This document shows positions 43,180 to 52,500 of a stretch of DNA of 64,000 bases, piece after piece. Both the position numbers and the translations under genes were made by a program. The DNA is taken from NCBI GenBank assembly GCA_902362925.1, contig CABIYL010000002.1. One strand, written 5' to 3'. The DNA is from Pseudoflavonifractor sp902362925 (GTDB taxonomy: Bacteria; Bacillota; Clostridia; Oscillospirales; Oscillospiraceae). Positions within the stretch are counted from its first letter, which is position 1. Every line of letters starts with the position of its first letter. A model generated the notes under the pieces. That model saw nothing but the letters and a program-made list of their open reading frames with translations, was not told the origin of the DNA and searched no databases.

Positions 43180-43779
43180 ATGAGCCGAATTGTTGATGAA
43201 CCCTATTTCACCCACAGTGCCTACAACGCCTTCACCACCGGCATCCAGGTGAAATGCCCCAAGTGCCACGGCGCAGGTATTGTAACAGCGGATGAGGATA
43301 ATGCCCATTTCCGCTGCTTGAGTTGCGGCCATCAGGAGACACGCGACCGGACGATCTACCGCTATGATGTCCATAATCAGTGCAAAAACTGCGGCAGGTA
43401 CTATCGGGTGGATATTGAAGATGAGGCAAGGCAGCATTTTCCTGTCCTCCATGTGGCCTGCCCCTATTGCGGAACAACCATGCCGGGCGAGGTACATAAG
43501 ACGGCGGAGGCTTTCTCATATGGTGCGGAGATTCAGGGCGGCAAGGACCCCTGGTTCGGCCTGGAACTGTGGTTTTTGACCTCATTCCAGGGTAAGCCGG
43601 TCTGGGCCCTCAACTTGGAGCACCTTGCCTATCTAATCGACTATCTCAGCGCCGACCTGCGGGAAAAGCCATCGGGAAGCCAGAAAAAGACTCAGGCCGA
43701 CCATCTCCCCACATTCATGAAAACCGCAAAGAACCGGGAGCGGATCGTGAAGCTGCTGAAGAAACTACAGGAGGGATGA
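43180..43779 (+). CDS. Zinc-ribbon array protein
   Basis: The 199-residue protein has four CxxC pairs (CPKCHG, CLSCGH, CKNCGR, CPYCGT) between residues about 25 and 105, so two zinc ribbons. The C-terminal half is helical. I use the ATG at 43180, with GGAG upstream; an earlier GTG is too close to it. No family is recognised, and a nucleic-acid or protein-binding role is possible. Confidence 0.7.
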   Translation: MSRIVDEPYFTHSAYNAFTTGIQVKCPKCHGAGIVTADEDNAHFRCLSCGHQETRDRTIYRYDVHNQCKNCGRYYRVDIEDEARQHFPVLHVACPYCGTTMPGEVHKTAEAFSYGAEIQGGKDPWFGLELWFLTSFQGKPVWALNLEHLAYLIDYLSADLREKPSGSQKKTQADHLPTFMKTAKNRERIVKLLKKLQEG

Positions 43780-43781
43780 GG

Positions 43782-44024
43782 ATGGATCAGAATGTCCTTT
43801 ATCGTGGTCAGCGTCTTACCCTGACGCGTTTTTGGGCAACGGGAGAGCCTTGCCTGTGGATCACCGCCCCGGAGCAAATCGGGATGCCCAAAATGGAGTT
43901 TGTGGGTGGATACCCAAATGAATACTGCATTTTTCTGAAAAATCTGACTGAAACGGAACTGGCACAGATCACATCCCTGGACGGCGTTCCACTGGATGTG
44001 AGAGAAGAACTGCGGCAGATCTAA
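43782..44024 (+). CDS. Unknown 80-residue array protein
   Basis: AGGAGG lies 7 nt before the ATG at 43782; an ATG 6 nt earlier overlaps the previous stop but is too close to the ribosome site. The protein is small and globular, with PCLWITAPEQIGMPKMEFVG in the middle. No family is recognised. Confidence 0.65.
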   Translation: MDQNVLYRGQRLTLTRFWATGEPCLWITAPEQIGMPKMEFVGGYPNEYCIFLKNLTETELAQITSLDGVPLDVREELRQI

Positions 44025-44042
44025 TGGGAAAGGACAAATCCT

Positions 44043-44912
44043 ATGGCACTACAAGATAAGAAAATCATGCCTCCCCCCTGGCTGGCCCACCGGGAGATCG
44101 AGCGATACTCCATTGGCTGGCGCATGGGCTATGGGGAGGATTACATAGACCGATTTGGCGATTGGCTGGACACCCTCTCACCAGAGGAGCGGACGGAATA
44201 CCGCACCCTCTTTCCCGAGCCTGTGACCTGGAAGGGATGGTGGGACGACGAGGACAGCAGCGAGGTGCTGGAGCATGGTGACTTCTTGGTGGATGCGTGG
44301 CAGCCGGAAGGCCAGCCAAAGTACACCCGCCAGTGGCTCCAGCAGGAGTTTGCCGCCGGGCGGAAGCGGGAGCTGTGCCTGTTCTGGGGCCATCAGCCAT
44401 CCGAGGACGGCCAGCTGACAAAAAGCTGCCTCAGCCAGTGGTGGATGGAAGACTTCTATACGATGGCTGACTCCTACCTCTGCATGGAGCAGTATATGAT
44501 GGCTGCTAAGGCCGAGCTGTTCGGTGACAAAGAGATCCGAGACCAGATTTTGAAATGCAGCGACCAAAAGCAGATCAAGGCCCTGGGCCGCAAGGTGCGG
44601 GGCTTTGACCAGAAGGTATGGGACAAGTTCAAGTACGCCATTGTGCTGCTTGGCAACTGGCACAAATTCAGCCAGAACCGCGAACTGCGGGAGTTTCTCC
44701 TTTCCACCGGGGACAGTGTGCTGGTGGAGGCCAGCCCCTACGATGCCATCTGGGGCATCCGCCTCGCGGCCAGTTCGTCGGAGGCTCAGGACCCCATGAA
44801 GTGGCGGGGACAAAACCTGCTGGGCTTTGCGCTGATGGAGGTACGGGACGAACTGCGCCGGGTGACACAGAATGAAATGCTTTGCGATTGGAGTATGGTA
44901 TGGCAACAATGA
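44043..44912 (+). CDS. NADAR-family protein with N-terminal extension
   Basis: Residues about 105-285 match the NADAR (YbiA, DUF1768) fold: LCFWGH-type start, then SYLCMEQYMMAAKAELFGD, GRKVRGFDQKVWDKFKYAIV, LLSTGDSVLVEASPYDAIWGI and GQNLLGFALMEVRDEL. The glutamate in CMEQ and the W in IWGI are family hallmarks. NADAR enzymes cleave N-glycosidic bonds, and some reverse ADP-ribosylation of guanine, acting as antitoxins to DarT-like toxins. The 100-residue extension is unassigned. It fits an array of toxin-neutralising proteins. Confidence 0.88.
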   Translation: MALQDKKIMPPPWLAHREIERYSIGWRMGYGEDYIDRFGDWLDTLSPEERTEYRTLFPEPVTWKGWWDDEDSSEVLEHGDFLVDAWQPEGQPKYTRQWLQQEFAAGRKRELCLFWGHQPSEDGQLTKSCLSQWWMEDFYTMADSYLCMEQYMMAAKAELFGDKEIRDQILKCSDQKQIKALGRKVRGFDQKVWDKFKYAIVLLGNWHKFSQNRELREFLLSTGDSVLVEASPYDAIWGIRLAASSSEAQDPMKWRGQNLLGFALMEVRDELRRVTQNEMLCDWSMVWQQ

Positions 44913-45358
44913 AACTCTATGAACTGGTCAACCACTACCACATCGGCACGGAACTGACCTGCGCCGAGGCGATGTTCATAGCCTGCAATGAATATTACCA
45001 TCTGAATTTGTCCGAGGAGACCCGGAAAATGTTCTCCGTCATGGGACTTGGGATGCAGACCGAGCAGTCCTGCTGCGGCGCCTTTACCGTGGCGGTGGGG
45101 ATCATTGGGCTGATGACCGCAAAAGAAGGTCAGACGGATGTGAGCAACATGGAAGGCTACCAGATGATTGCGGAATTGACGGAGTTTATGCTGGGCTTCT
45201 ATGGAACGCTCCACTGTGTCGAGCTACAAAGGCTGGAGATCGTGGACTACGAAAACCCCTGCCACGCCATTGTGGAGGCGCTGGCCAAAAAGCTGGAGGA
45301 ACTGTTGGCGAACCGCAGGATCTTTTGCCCGGCAAACGGAGGACAACTGAGCTGCTGA
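44900..45358 (+). CDS. C_GCAxxG_C_C-family protein
   Basis: The 152-residue protein has TCAEAMFIACNEYYHL and then EQSCCGAFTVAVGIIGL, the cysteine pattern of the C_GCAxxG_C_C family of small redox or metal proteins. GGAG lies 6 nt before the ATG at 44900, which is inside the last codons of the NADAR gene. Its presence in the array is unusual and its function here is unknown. Confidence 0.65.
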   Translation: MATMKLYELVNHYHIGTELTCAEAMFIACNEYYHLNLSEETRKMFSVMGLGMQTEQSCCGAFTVAVGIIGLMTAKEGQTDVSNMEGYQMIAELTEFMLGFYGTLHCVELQRLEIVDYENPCHAIVEALAKKLEELLANRRIFCPANGGQLSC

Positions 45359-45381
45359 TGTGCCGGAAAGCGAGGGATTAC

Positions 45382-46095
45382 ATGAAAGACTTTTCCCAAT
45401 ACGGAAACAGACCGGACAACCAGTGGGAGATGCTGCCCTGGATACCCGATCCGCGTCCGCCCTTCAAAATCTGGGTGAAGCCGGAGCAGATTGCGCCATT
45501 CTTTCTCATTCTCCACCACCCCTATGCGCTCTCTCTTCTGCTTAAAATCAACGATGGATTCCGGACGGAAGAATTCCGTCGGCTGGGACTGACTGGAAGC
45601 AGCGGAGACTGGGAGCGGCTGGTCCGGGGCGTGATACGGGAGTTCGAGGAAAACAACAGCGGTGTGGGTCTGTTTCACTTCGACTCTGACGAGGATGTGT
45701 TCTGTGTGTATTCCCAATACATCGACGATTTGATGATGCTGGCCAAAATGATCCGGGCGGCCTGTACCGATGAAAAAACGATGCGGACTTATCTTGGCAA
45801 GATCGAGTACATCAAGCTCTTTTGGGAGGGCGCACCGGAGGGTGAACCAGCGGTCATCCTCTATGAAGTGGATACCGAAAATGAGCGGCTGGCCCATCGC
45901 TCCATCGACATTTTTGCAGATGGCCGCACCCACAACATCCCTGACCTTTACGACGGTGTCATCGTGATTACGCCAATCCCCACCGTGGAGGAATTGAACG
46001 CCCATGTCTGGGGCGAGGAATTCCACGCCTGCATCATAGAGCAGGCGGAATTTGAGGCCATCTGGGAAAGCCGATTTTATAGCGGAGCGTTTTGA
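45382..46095 (+). CDS. Two-domain protein, Imm51-like plus DUF6881
   Basis: The N-terminal 135 residues (FFLILHHPYALSLLLKINDG ... VGLFHFDSDEDVFCVYSQYI) may be an Imm51-type domain. The C-terminal 95 residues match DUF6881: AVILYEVDTENERLAHRSID, then IVITPIPTVEEL, then EFEAIWE. I choose the ATG at 45382, with GAGGG 6-8 nt upstream. A fusion of two immunity domains would allow one gene to block two toxins. The first domain assignment is tentative. Confidence 0.6.
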   Translation: MKDFSQYGNRPDNQWEMLPWIPDPRPPFKIWVKPEQIAPFFLILHHPYALSLLLKINDGFRTEEFRRLGLTGSSGDWERLVRGVIREFEENNSGVGLFHFDSDEDVFCVYSQYIDDLMMLAKMIRAACTDEKTMRTYLGKIEYIKLFWEGAPEGEPAVILYEVDTENERLAHRSIDIFADGRTHNIPDLYDGVIVITPIPTVEELNAHVWGEEFHACIIEQAEFEAIWESRFYSGAF

Positions 46096-46111
46096 AAAGC
46101 GAGGAATGACA

Positions 46112-46798
46112 ATGGTTGAGATCAATCGTGTCTGGCTCAATGTGGATACAGACACCAACAAAATCACACTATTAGGCCGCCCCCGTGTATCCATCCATGT
46201 GGATGAGTACATTTGGGGTTTAATCGAAGAACATATCGTGAAGCCCCATAAGCTCATGCGTAGTGAAAAACACAAGTATCTGCTGAAAATTGCCTTTGGC
46301 CGATTTGATCCGGTGCGGCACCGATATTATCCGCTTTCCCCGTACAACGGGCAGCTTCGGGAAGGCGTCAAGCCGGACAGCGCAAACGGATGGTATCCCC
46401 GTGAGGACTTTGCAGACGCTGCGGAACGCGCCACCTGGTTCTCCCCCGATAAAATCTGGACAAGCTGCGGCAACAAGGTTCTGGATGTGAATGTTGATGC
46501 CGCCAATGTGAGCGAGAGCATCACCCCCAGAGAATACGCAGACTTGCTGTTCGATGGGATTGGGGCAGCCTTGGTGTTTAACTTCAAAAGTCTCAAGCGC
46601 GAGGAATTTGATGGGCTGAAACCCAAGATCGACTGGAGCATGGTAGAGAGTTTTCCCTTTCCCGCACCCTTTGAGGAGCAACGGTATATTGGGGACGAGG
46701 GAAAAATTCATGTGCATTCCTGGGATGGCCGGCAGGAAACGAACCTTGTAGGCCCTTATTCTGTGCAGGATTTATATCTGGAGCATTTCGGAAAATAG
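46112..46798 (+). CDS. Unknown 228-residue array protein
   Basis: The protein begins MVEINRVWLNVDTDTNKITL and is beta-rich, with conserved-looking segments RYYPLSPYNGQL and DLLFDGIGAALVF. GAGG lies 7 nt before the ATG at 46112; an ATG 6 nt earlier is too close. No family is recognised. Confidence 0.65.
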   Translation: MVEINRVWLNVDTDTNKITLLGRPRVSIHVDEYIWGLIEEHIVKPHKLMRSEKHKYLLKIAFGRFDPVRHRYYPLSPYNGQLREGVKPDSANGWYPREDFADAAERATWFSPDKIWTSCGNKVLDVNVDAANVSESITPREYADLLFDGIGAALVFNFKSLKREEFDGLKPKIDWSMVESFPFPAPFEEQRYIGDEGKIHVHSWDGRQETNLVGPYSVQDLYLEHFGK

Positions 46799-46812
46799 TT
46801 GGGAGGAATCTG

Positions 46813-47223
46813 ATGAAACAGACAGATATTTATACCGAGGCTCTGATCTGTCTGCGCTCAATCCTTCAGGCAGACCATCCGGAATTCAAGAACTGGATCG
46901 ACTGGCTGGAGCGGGACATTCAGGACTGGAATCAGCGGCGGGAGGTTGCCCATCATCTTCGGGCATACGGTGGTATGGGCTCATTCAATGATCTGCCCAA
47001 TATGCGCGGAAATCACGACTACATTTTTGACTTTCTAAAGTCTGTGTGCTATGCCTTCGGCCATCTTTATGGCAAACGGGAAGGCATTTTGCCGGAGGCA
47101 TTGATGGAGGAGTGCCTCCACGATGTAGAGCAGGCAGCCTATCACCCCCATAAGGCACTGAACCGAGCCATTGCCCAACACTTGATACAGGGCGATCTAC
47201 AGGAGAATCTGGATAGGCTGTAG
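46813..47223 (+). CDS. DUF6966-like protein
   Basis: The 136-residue helical protein has EFKNWIDWLERDIQDW and then HHLRAYGGMGSFNDLPNM, the pattern I associate with DUF6966. GGGAGG lies upstream. It is 14 bp after the previous gene. Function unknown; the family recurs near toxins. Confidence 0.6.
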   Translation: MKQTDIYTEALICLRSILQADHPEFKNWIDWLERDIQDWNQRREVAHHLRAYGGMGSFNDLPNMRGNHDYIFDFLKSVCYAFGHLYGKREGILPEALMEECLHDVEQAAYHPHKALNRAIAQHLIQGDLQENLDRL

Positions 47224-47234
47224 GAGGACTTGCT

Positions 47235-48209
47235 ATGAACGAAAGACTATTTCGCACCCAATTCAATCAAATGGAAACCACCGAGAAGCAGGCGCTGATG
47301 GAAAGCCTTGCTGCTCGTTATAATATGACTTTTCTCGGGCTACATACCTTTGACCGCTGGGGCCAGAACTGTACCACCGGCATATTCAAGAAAGATGGCC
47401 GGGAGTTCGTCTTTGTCCCCGGTGATACCGTCACCCTGGGCTGGGAACAATTTGCCGTAGGGCTGAATCAGGAGAGCCGAGAGGAACTGGATTATCTGTT
47501 CCAGGAATGGGAGATGGAACAGGACCCGGAGGAGATGATCCAGGAAAGCATGGCTCCTGTTCGGCAGGCAGCCATTGGCCCCATGCTGGTGGGCCGGGAG
47601 CTGGAGGAACTGTGCTGGGAGCCGGTCACAATGGACGATCCCAGACTGTCCGCCCATCCTGACTGGCTGAAACAGTTCCGGGAGTTTGCCTGGAGCGACC
47701 TTGACAGCCTTACTATGCACCAGTCAGCCCGTATTGAGCGGACGGAAAAGGGCTTTCAGATCTGTATCTATAACCGCACTGATTACGATGAGCTCCTTGC
47801 CGGGCTGGAAAAGCAGGGGCTCTCGCTGCCTACGGCAGACGAGTGGGCCTATCTGTGCGGCGGTGGGTGCCGCACCCTGTTCCCCTGGGGGGATGGAATG
47901 GACTACTCCATGCGTTTGCACTGGTTCGAGGACACGGAGGAGGACGAGGACCGGCCCTACGACATGGAGGAGCCCAATTTCTTCGGCCTGTCCATCGCCT
48001 ATGACCCCTATATGCGGGAGGTGGTGAAGGCCGGGCAGTTTACCACCTGCGGGGGGGATGGCGGACGCAGTATCTGCGGCGGACTTGGAATCTTCCTCGG
48101 TTTCCTGCCCTGTTCGCCCCACTGCAAGCCGGAAGTGCAGGAGGACAAGGAACTGAACGGCGACTATGACTTCTACCGGCCTATTATCCGGGTGGATACG
48201 GACTGTTAG
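47235..48209 (+). CDS. FGE-sulfatase (SUMF1) fold-like protein
   Basis: The C-terminal half of this 324-residue protein has the fold signature of formylglycine-generating-enzyme-like domains: LPTADEWAYLCGGGCRTLFPWGDG, given as LPTADEWAYLCGGG...FPWGDG, then EPNFFGL and GDGGRSICGG. The catalytic cysteine pair of true FGE is not evident. The N-terminal half is unassigned. In this setting it is more likely a binding domain than a sulfatase activator. Confidence 0.7.
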   Translation: MNERLFRTQFNQMETTEKQALMESLAARYNMTFLGLHTFDRWGQNCTTGIFKKDGREFVFVPGDTVTLGWEQFAVGLNQESREELDYLFQEWEMEQDPEEMIQESMAPVRQAAIGPMLVGRELEELCWEPVTMDDPRLSAHPDWLKQFREFAWSDLDSLTMHQSARIERTEKGFQICIYNRTDYDELLAGLEKQGLSLPTADEWAYLCGGGCRTLFPWGDGMDYSMRLHWFEDTEEDEDRPYDMEEPNFFGLSIAYDPYMREVVKAGQFTTCGGDGGRSICGGLGIFLGFLPCSPHCKPEVQEDKELNGDYDFYRPIIRVDTDC

Positions 48210-48288
48210 AAAGGAAACCTGGACACCCGGCTGTGGGGCCGGTGTGGAACCTATTACTTACAGAAAAAAGACTGAAGGAGGCGTCAAC

Positions 48289-49137
48289 ATGGATGTCGTG
48301 AAACTTCCCAAGAAGGTCCGCATGGTCTGCTATGAGATCATGGATGGCAAAGAAGGAGCCTTGGACACGCTGGAATCCTTTGCCGATAAATATCCCCATC
48401 AGGTAGCGGCGGTCAAGGCCGAGGTCGCCTATTTCAACCTGGACTATGAAAAGACGCTGGCTTTGGATCTGACCATCCTTCCCTGGCTGGAGGAGTGGTA
48501 TTACAGCAATGTGAGCGATGAGCACATGATTGCCATGACGGTGGCCGCCATCCAGCTCCACCGGGAGCAGGAGCTGATTGAGGCGCTGACGAAAGAACAG
48601 ACGCGCATCCGGGCTGAGAACGGCCTCCCCCAGCGGGATCGGTTCTGTGACATCCTGATGGACTACCTCAAACGGGGCCTTATGCCCTTTGCGGACAACG
48701 ACAAGAACTACCCCTACCATGAACCGGAGGAACCGCAGACAAAGGAGCAGCTCTGGGCAAAGCTGGTGGAACAGAATAAGAAGCTCTCGCCAGACGATCC
48801 CGATGCCAGGCGGAAGCTCTATAACCACTGCTGTATGTTCGGAACCGCCAGGGATGCCGTAGATCTCTTTGAGGAGATTCAAGGCGTGCCCATGGCTGAC
48901 TCCTCCTATCGGGACGCAATCGCCCGTTATCTCTATCTGGGGGATCGGGAGAAGGCGCTCCAGACAGCGGAGCGGTTGGCAACATCGCGGCTGTGGGCGG
49001 TTGCCGGGCCGACACAGGTGCGTCCCATGTCCTTCTTTGAGGACCCGAACCTGCGGGAGTTTTTGCTGGAGCCGGAATCCCTCCGGCGCATCCGGGAAGC
49101 TGCCTTCATTGATGACGGGAGTTTGATCCGAAAGTAA
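48289..49137 (+). CDS. Helical-repeat (TPR-like) 282-residue protein
   Basis: The protein is all helical. Paired helices such as VAAVKAEVAYFNLDYEKTLA and DAIARYLYLGDREKALQTAE indicate TPR-like repeats. AAGGAGG lies 8-9 nt before the ATG at 48289. It resembles the TPR sections of the giant protein 0.4 kb downstream. Confidence 0.65.
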   Translation: MDVVKLPKKVRMVCYEIMDGKEGALDTLESFADKYPHQVAAVKAEVAYFNLDYEKTLALDLTILPWLEEWYYSNVSDEHMIAMTVAAIQLHREQELIEALTKEQTRIRAENGLPQRDRFCDILMDYLKRGLMPFADNDKNYPYHEPEEPQTKEQLWAKLVEQNKKLSPDDPDARRKLYNHCCMFGTARDAVDLFEEIQGVPMADSSYRDAIARYLYLGDREKALQTAERLATSRLWAVAGPTQVRPMSFFEDPNLREFLLEPESLRRIREAAFIDDGSLIRK

Positions 49138-49162
49138 ATTGCTTGGGAATGGAGGATCTGCT

Positions 49163-49513
49163 ATGAGCAAGGAGCTGGAACTGTATAAAGCATTCATTGA
49201 CGGCCTTGTGGAGCGGAAAGACAGCATGACAGCCCTGTGGGTCAAGGGTGATGGTTTCCCCAAGACAGAGGACAACAAGGCGAAAAATGATCTTCTCGCA
49301 ACACTGACCCCGGAGCAGAAAGGTGTGTTGGCCGAGATGCTTCAGGAAGAACATATTGCGGGTATCCACGATACCCTTGCATATATCAATGAGATGATGG
49401 ATCTGGAGGGGCTGGAGCTTCATCAGGACGGTGAATCCTATCCCAACGACTATTTTGAGAGCCTGCACTATGACTTCATCAGCCGTTGTGACGGAGATGA
49501 GTGGCCGGAATAA
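49163..49513 (+). CDS. DUF6547-family protein
   Basis: The 116-residue protein starts KELELYKAFIDGLVERKDSM, typical of DUF6547, and ends in an acidic segment. GGAGG lies 9 nt before the ATG. It lies 15 bp before the giant poly-domain gene. Confidence 0.65.
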   Translation: MSKELELYKAFIDGLVERKDSMTALWVKGDGFPKTEDNKAKNDLLATLTPEQKGVLAEMLQEEHIAGIHDTLAYINEMMDLEGLELHQDGESYPNDYFESLHYDFISRCDGDEWPE

Positions 49514-49528
49514 AAGGAGGCGTGACAG

Positions 49529-52500
49529 ATGTATATCAAAAAATACTGGGGCAACTTTATCGGAGGCTCGGATGACAGCCTGAACCTTGTGGCATTTTTG
49601 GAAGACCTGAAGAAAGAAGAAATCCCCCTCAGCGAGATTTTTGCCAAGATCGGCTTGGGCAAGCAGAACTGGGACTTCCGCCAAACCGTGGAGTATCTGG
49701 AGTTCACCCATTCCAATGGCGTTGAGATGGACTTTCACTTCGCCATTGATGTGGTCACCGACCTGGCCGCCATCCTGCTGGAGTGCAGTGTCAGCGGCAG
49801 TGTAAACCTTCAGGATCTGGACGAGTACAACACCCCCGCCCGCCGTATCCGCATCACCGCCACGCCAGAGGAGCATGACGCCATGAACAAGGCCCTGGCG
49901 GATTTTACCCAGAACCCGCTGGAATATGACCTCAGTGAGATGATGGACGACGAGGAGATCCAGGAGATGGCTCGGGATGTGGAGGCGCTGCGTAAGGAGC
50001 TGTACGAGGCCGCTGGTCGCAACCGGGACTACCATGTGAAGGCAGAGGACATGAAGAATCTGCTCCCCGACTGGGAGGAAGCCACCGGCTGCATCGCCAC
50101 CAACCGCATCACGGTGGAGGGCTGCAAGGTTGGCTACTGCTACCGTGAGAAGCCGGACGGCGACTGGGACAGCGGCTGGCGCTTCACCGCCGGTGATGAG
50201 AGCGACGAGTACATGGACGACCCAAACAACGCCGGGATCTACGGTCTCAACTCCATCTGCAACGACGATCCCGACATCATCCCTCTGCTGAACACCCCCG
50301 CCCCCTGCGCCTTTGAGCGGGATGAAAATGGCGTGTTCCAGCAGATCAAAGACTGGAAACCGGATGAGGACGAGGAGGACCCTGATATGGATATTTTACA
50401 GCAGTGCCAGAAGTGGCATGAGGAGGACAAATTCCAGAAAATTATTGACGCGCTGGAGGCCATCCCCGCCCAGGAGCGTACCCCGGAAATTGATATGGAG
50501 CTGGCGCGAGCCTACAACAATCTGGGAGCACCTTCCAACCGTCCGCTACTCAAAAAGGCCATCGCTCTCTTAAAACCTCATGAGGAATACTTTCAGGGCG
50601 ATCACTACTGGAACTTCCGCATGGGCTATTCTTATTACTACCTGGATCAGGGGGGCCGGGCCTTGCCTTATTTCCACAAGGCGCTGGAGGCCCGCCCCGA
50701 CGATGAGGACACCAAGCGATTTATCGAATGGTGCGAAACGGACATTTCTCGGCCATGGTTTTCGATGTGCTTCCGGGAGCGGACGGAATCTGCATGGAAA
50801 GACTTTGCCGAGCATGAGGCCCAACTGCGCCGAATGATGGACGAGGACAAGGACCACACCCGGGGCCAGGAGCTGGTGGACCGGGTGGAAGGGATTCTGA
50901 ACCAGGCGTTTGACGAAATCTCCTTCGAGATGGGCTTCAACGGCGAGAAGTACGAGCTGATCCTCACCCCGGAGGGTGACAAGGTCAAGCTGTTTGAGCT
51001 GGTCTACTTCCAGAAGCACGCCACCAAGGAGGTGCTGGAGCACTGGAACATCCTTGTGGGCCGTCAGCCCATCCGAAACATCGGCCTGCGTACCGAGGAT
51101 GGATGGGACATCTCCGGGGATGATGTGCAGATCTGGCTGGAGGAGCAGGGTGAAAACAGCTTCGCCATCTCCGTCTACTGCGAAAAGCTGCTGCCCATGC
51201 TCCGGGAGGCGGAAGGCCGAGTCTGGTGGATGCTCACCACCCTCACCGACCAAGTGCTGGGCGAGATTCCCCACATGAGATACATAGACAGCTTTGATGT
51301 GCTTGAGGAACCCAAGGCAGAGCCGTCCATACTTATGTCCCAGCTGCCCGACGCTTTGAAGGAGCGGGGGCTGGAACTCTCCACCGATCCGGAAGCCTAT
51401 CTGGAGAGCTATCTTGGCTACGAAATGAAACCCAATGAAGATCCCGATGCCGATTGGCGGCTGGATGTGATGGTCGGCTCCACTTGCTGTGTGCCGCTCA
51501 TCAACGGCTATCTGAATGCCGACAACGACTTTATGGACGATCTCCATGCCGACGGCGCAGTGGCGGGCTTCTTCTGCTATCCCCTGGATACCCTGCGGGA
51601 GGAGGAAGGATCGGAGAAGATCTTTGACTTCCGGGACAAGCTGGAGGAAGTGTTTACCACCGGCGACGGACCGGAGGTTCTTACCCTCACCGGCGGAGCC
51701 ACCGGCCTTTTCTGCGGCTATGTGGACTTCATCGCCTGGGACATACGGACGGCGCTCCAGATGGCAAAGGAGTTCTTCGAGTGCAGCGACATCCCCTGGG
51801 CCAGCTTCCACACCTTCCGTCGGGAAGCAGGCACTGTGAATCTGAAAACGCCGCCCGAGAAGGAACCGGACGATGAGGATCAGGTCCCTGAGTTGGACGA
51901 GACGCTGACGGGCATGGACTATATCCCTTACACCCCGCAGAACGAAGAAGAATTTTTCCAGCAGCTGGAGCAGTGGAACGACGAGGACGAGTACACCCGC
52001 TGCATCCAGGCATTGAACGCCATCCCGGAAGATTGGCGAAACTACCGCACCGCCTATGCCATGGCACGGGCGCTGGAGAACTACGCTATTCTGGGCGACC
52101 ACAAGGAGGTCCCCCCTAATTATAAGGGAGATAAGGCCCTGCGCCGAGCTATCGAAATGCTGGAGTCCGTCCAAGAAGAGGGTCAGGACAAGGCCCAGTG
52201 GAATATGCGGATGGCCTATGCCTATCAGTATCTATATGGTCAGGAAGAAAAGGCCATCCCCTACGCCCAGCGGTGGGCCGAGCTGGACCCTGAGGACGAG
52301 GACGCCCCGGCGGTGATTCAAGCGTGTCAGGAGGAGATTGCAAAGCGAGCTGAGGCAGAAGCCGAGGACGAGAGTGACCACACAGGCGTCTTCACCGGCT
52401 TCGTGCTGCTGTCCAAGGCAGAATGGGATAAAAAGCAGTTCATCCGGGATATGAAGGAAAAGTGGGACATCGTCGTGGATGAATATGACGCCAGTGAGGA

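Noticed and set aside
47235..48209. Functional sulfatase-modifying enzyme
   Set aside because: The fold resemblance is there, but no clear catalytic cysteine pair is seen and no sulfatase is nearby; described as FGE-fold-like only.
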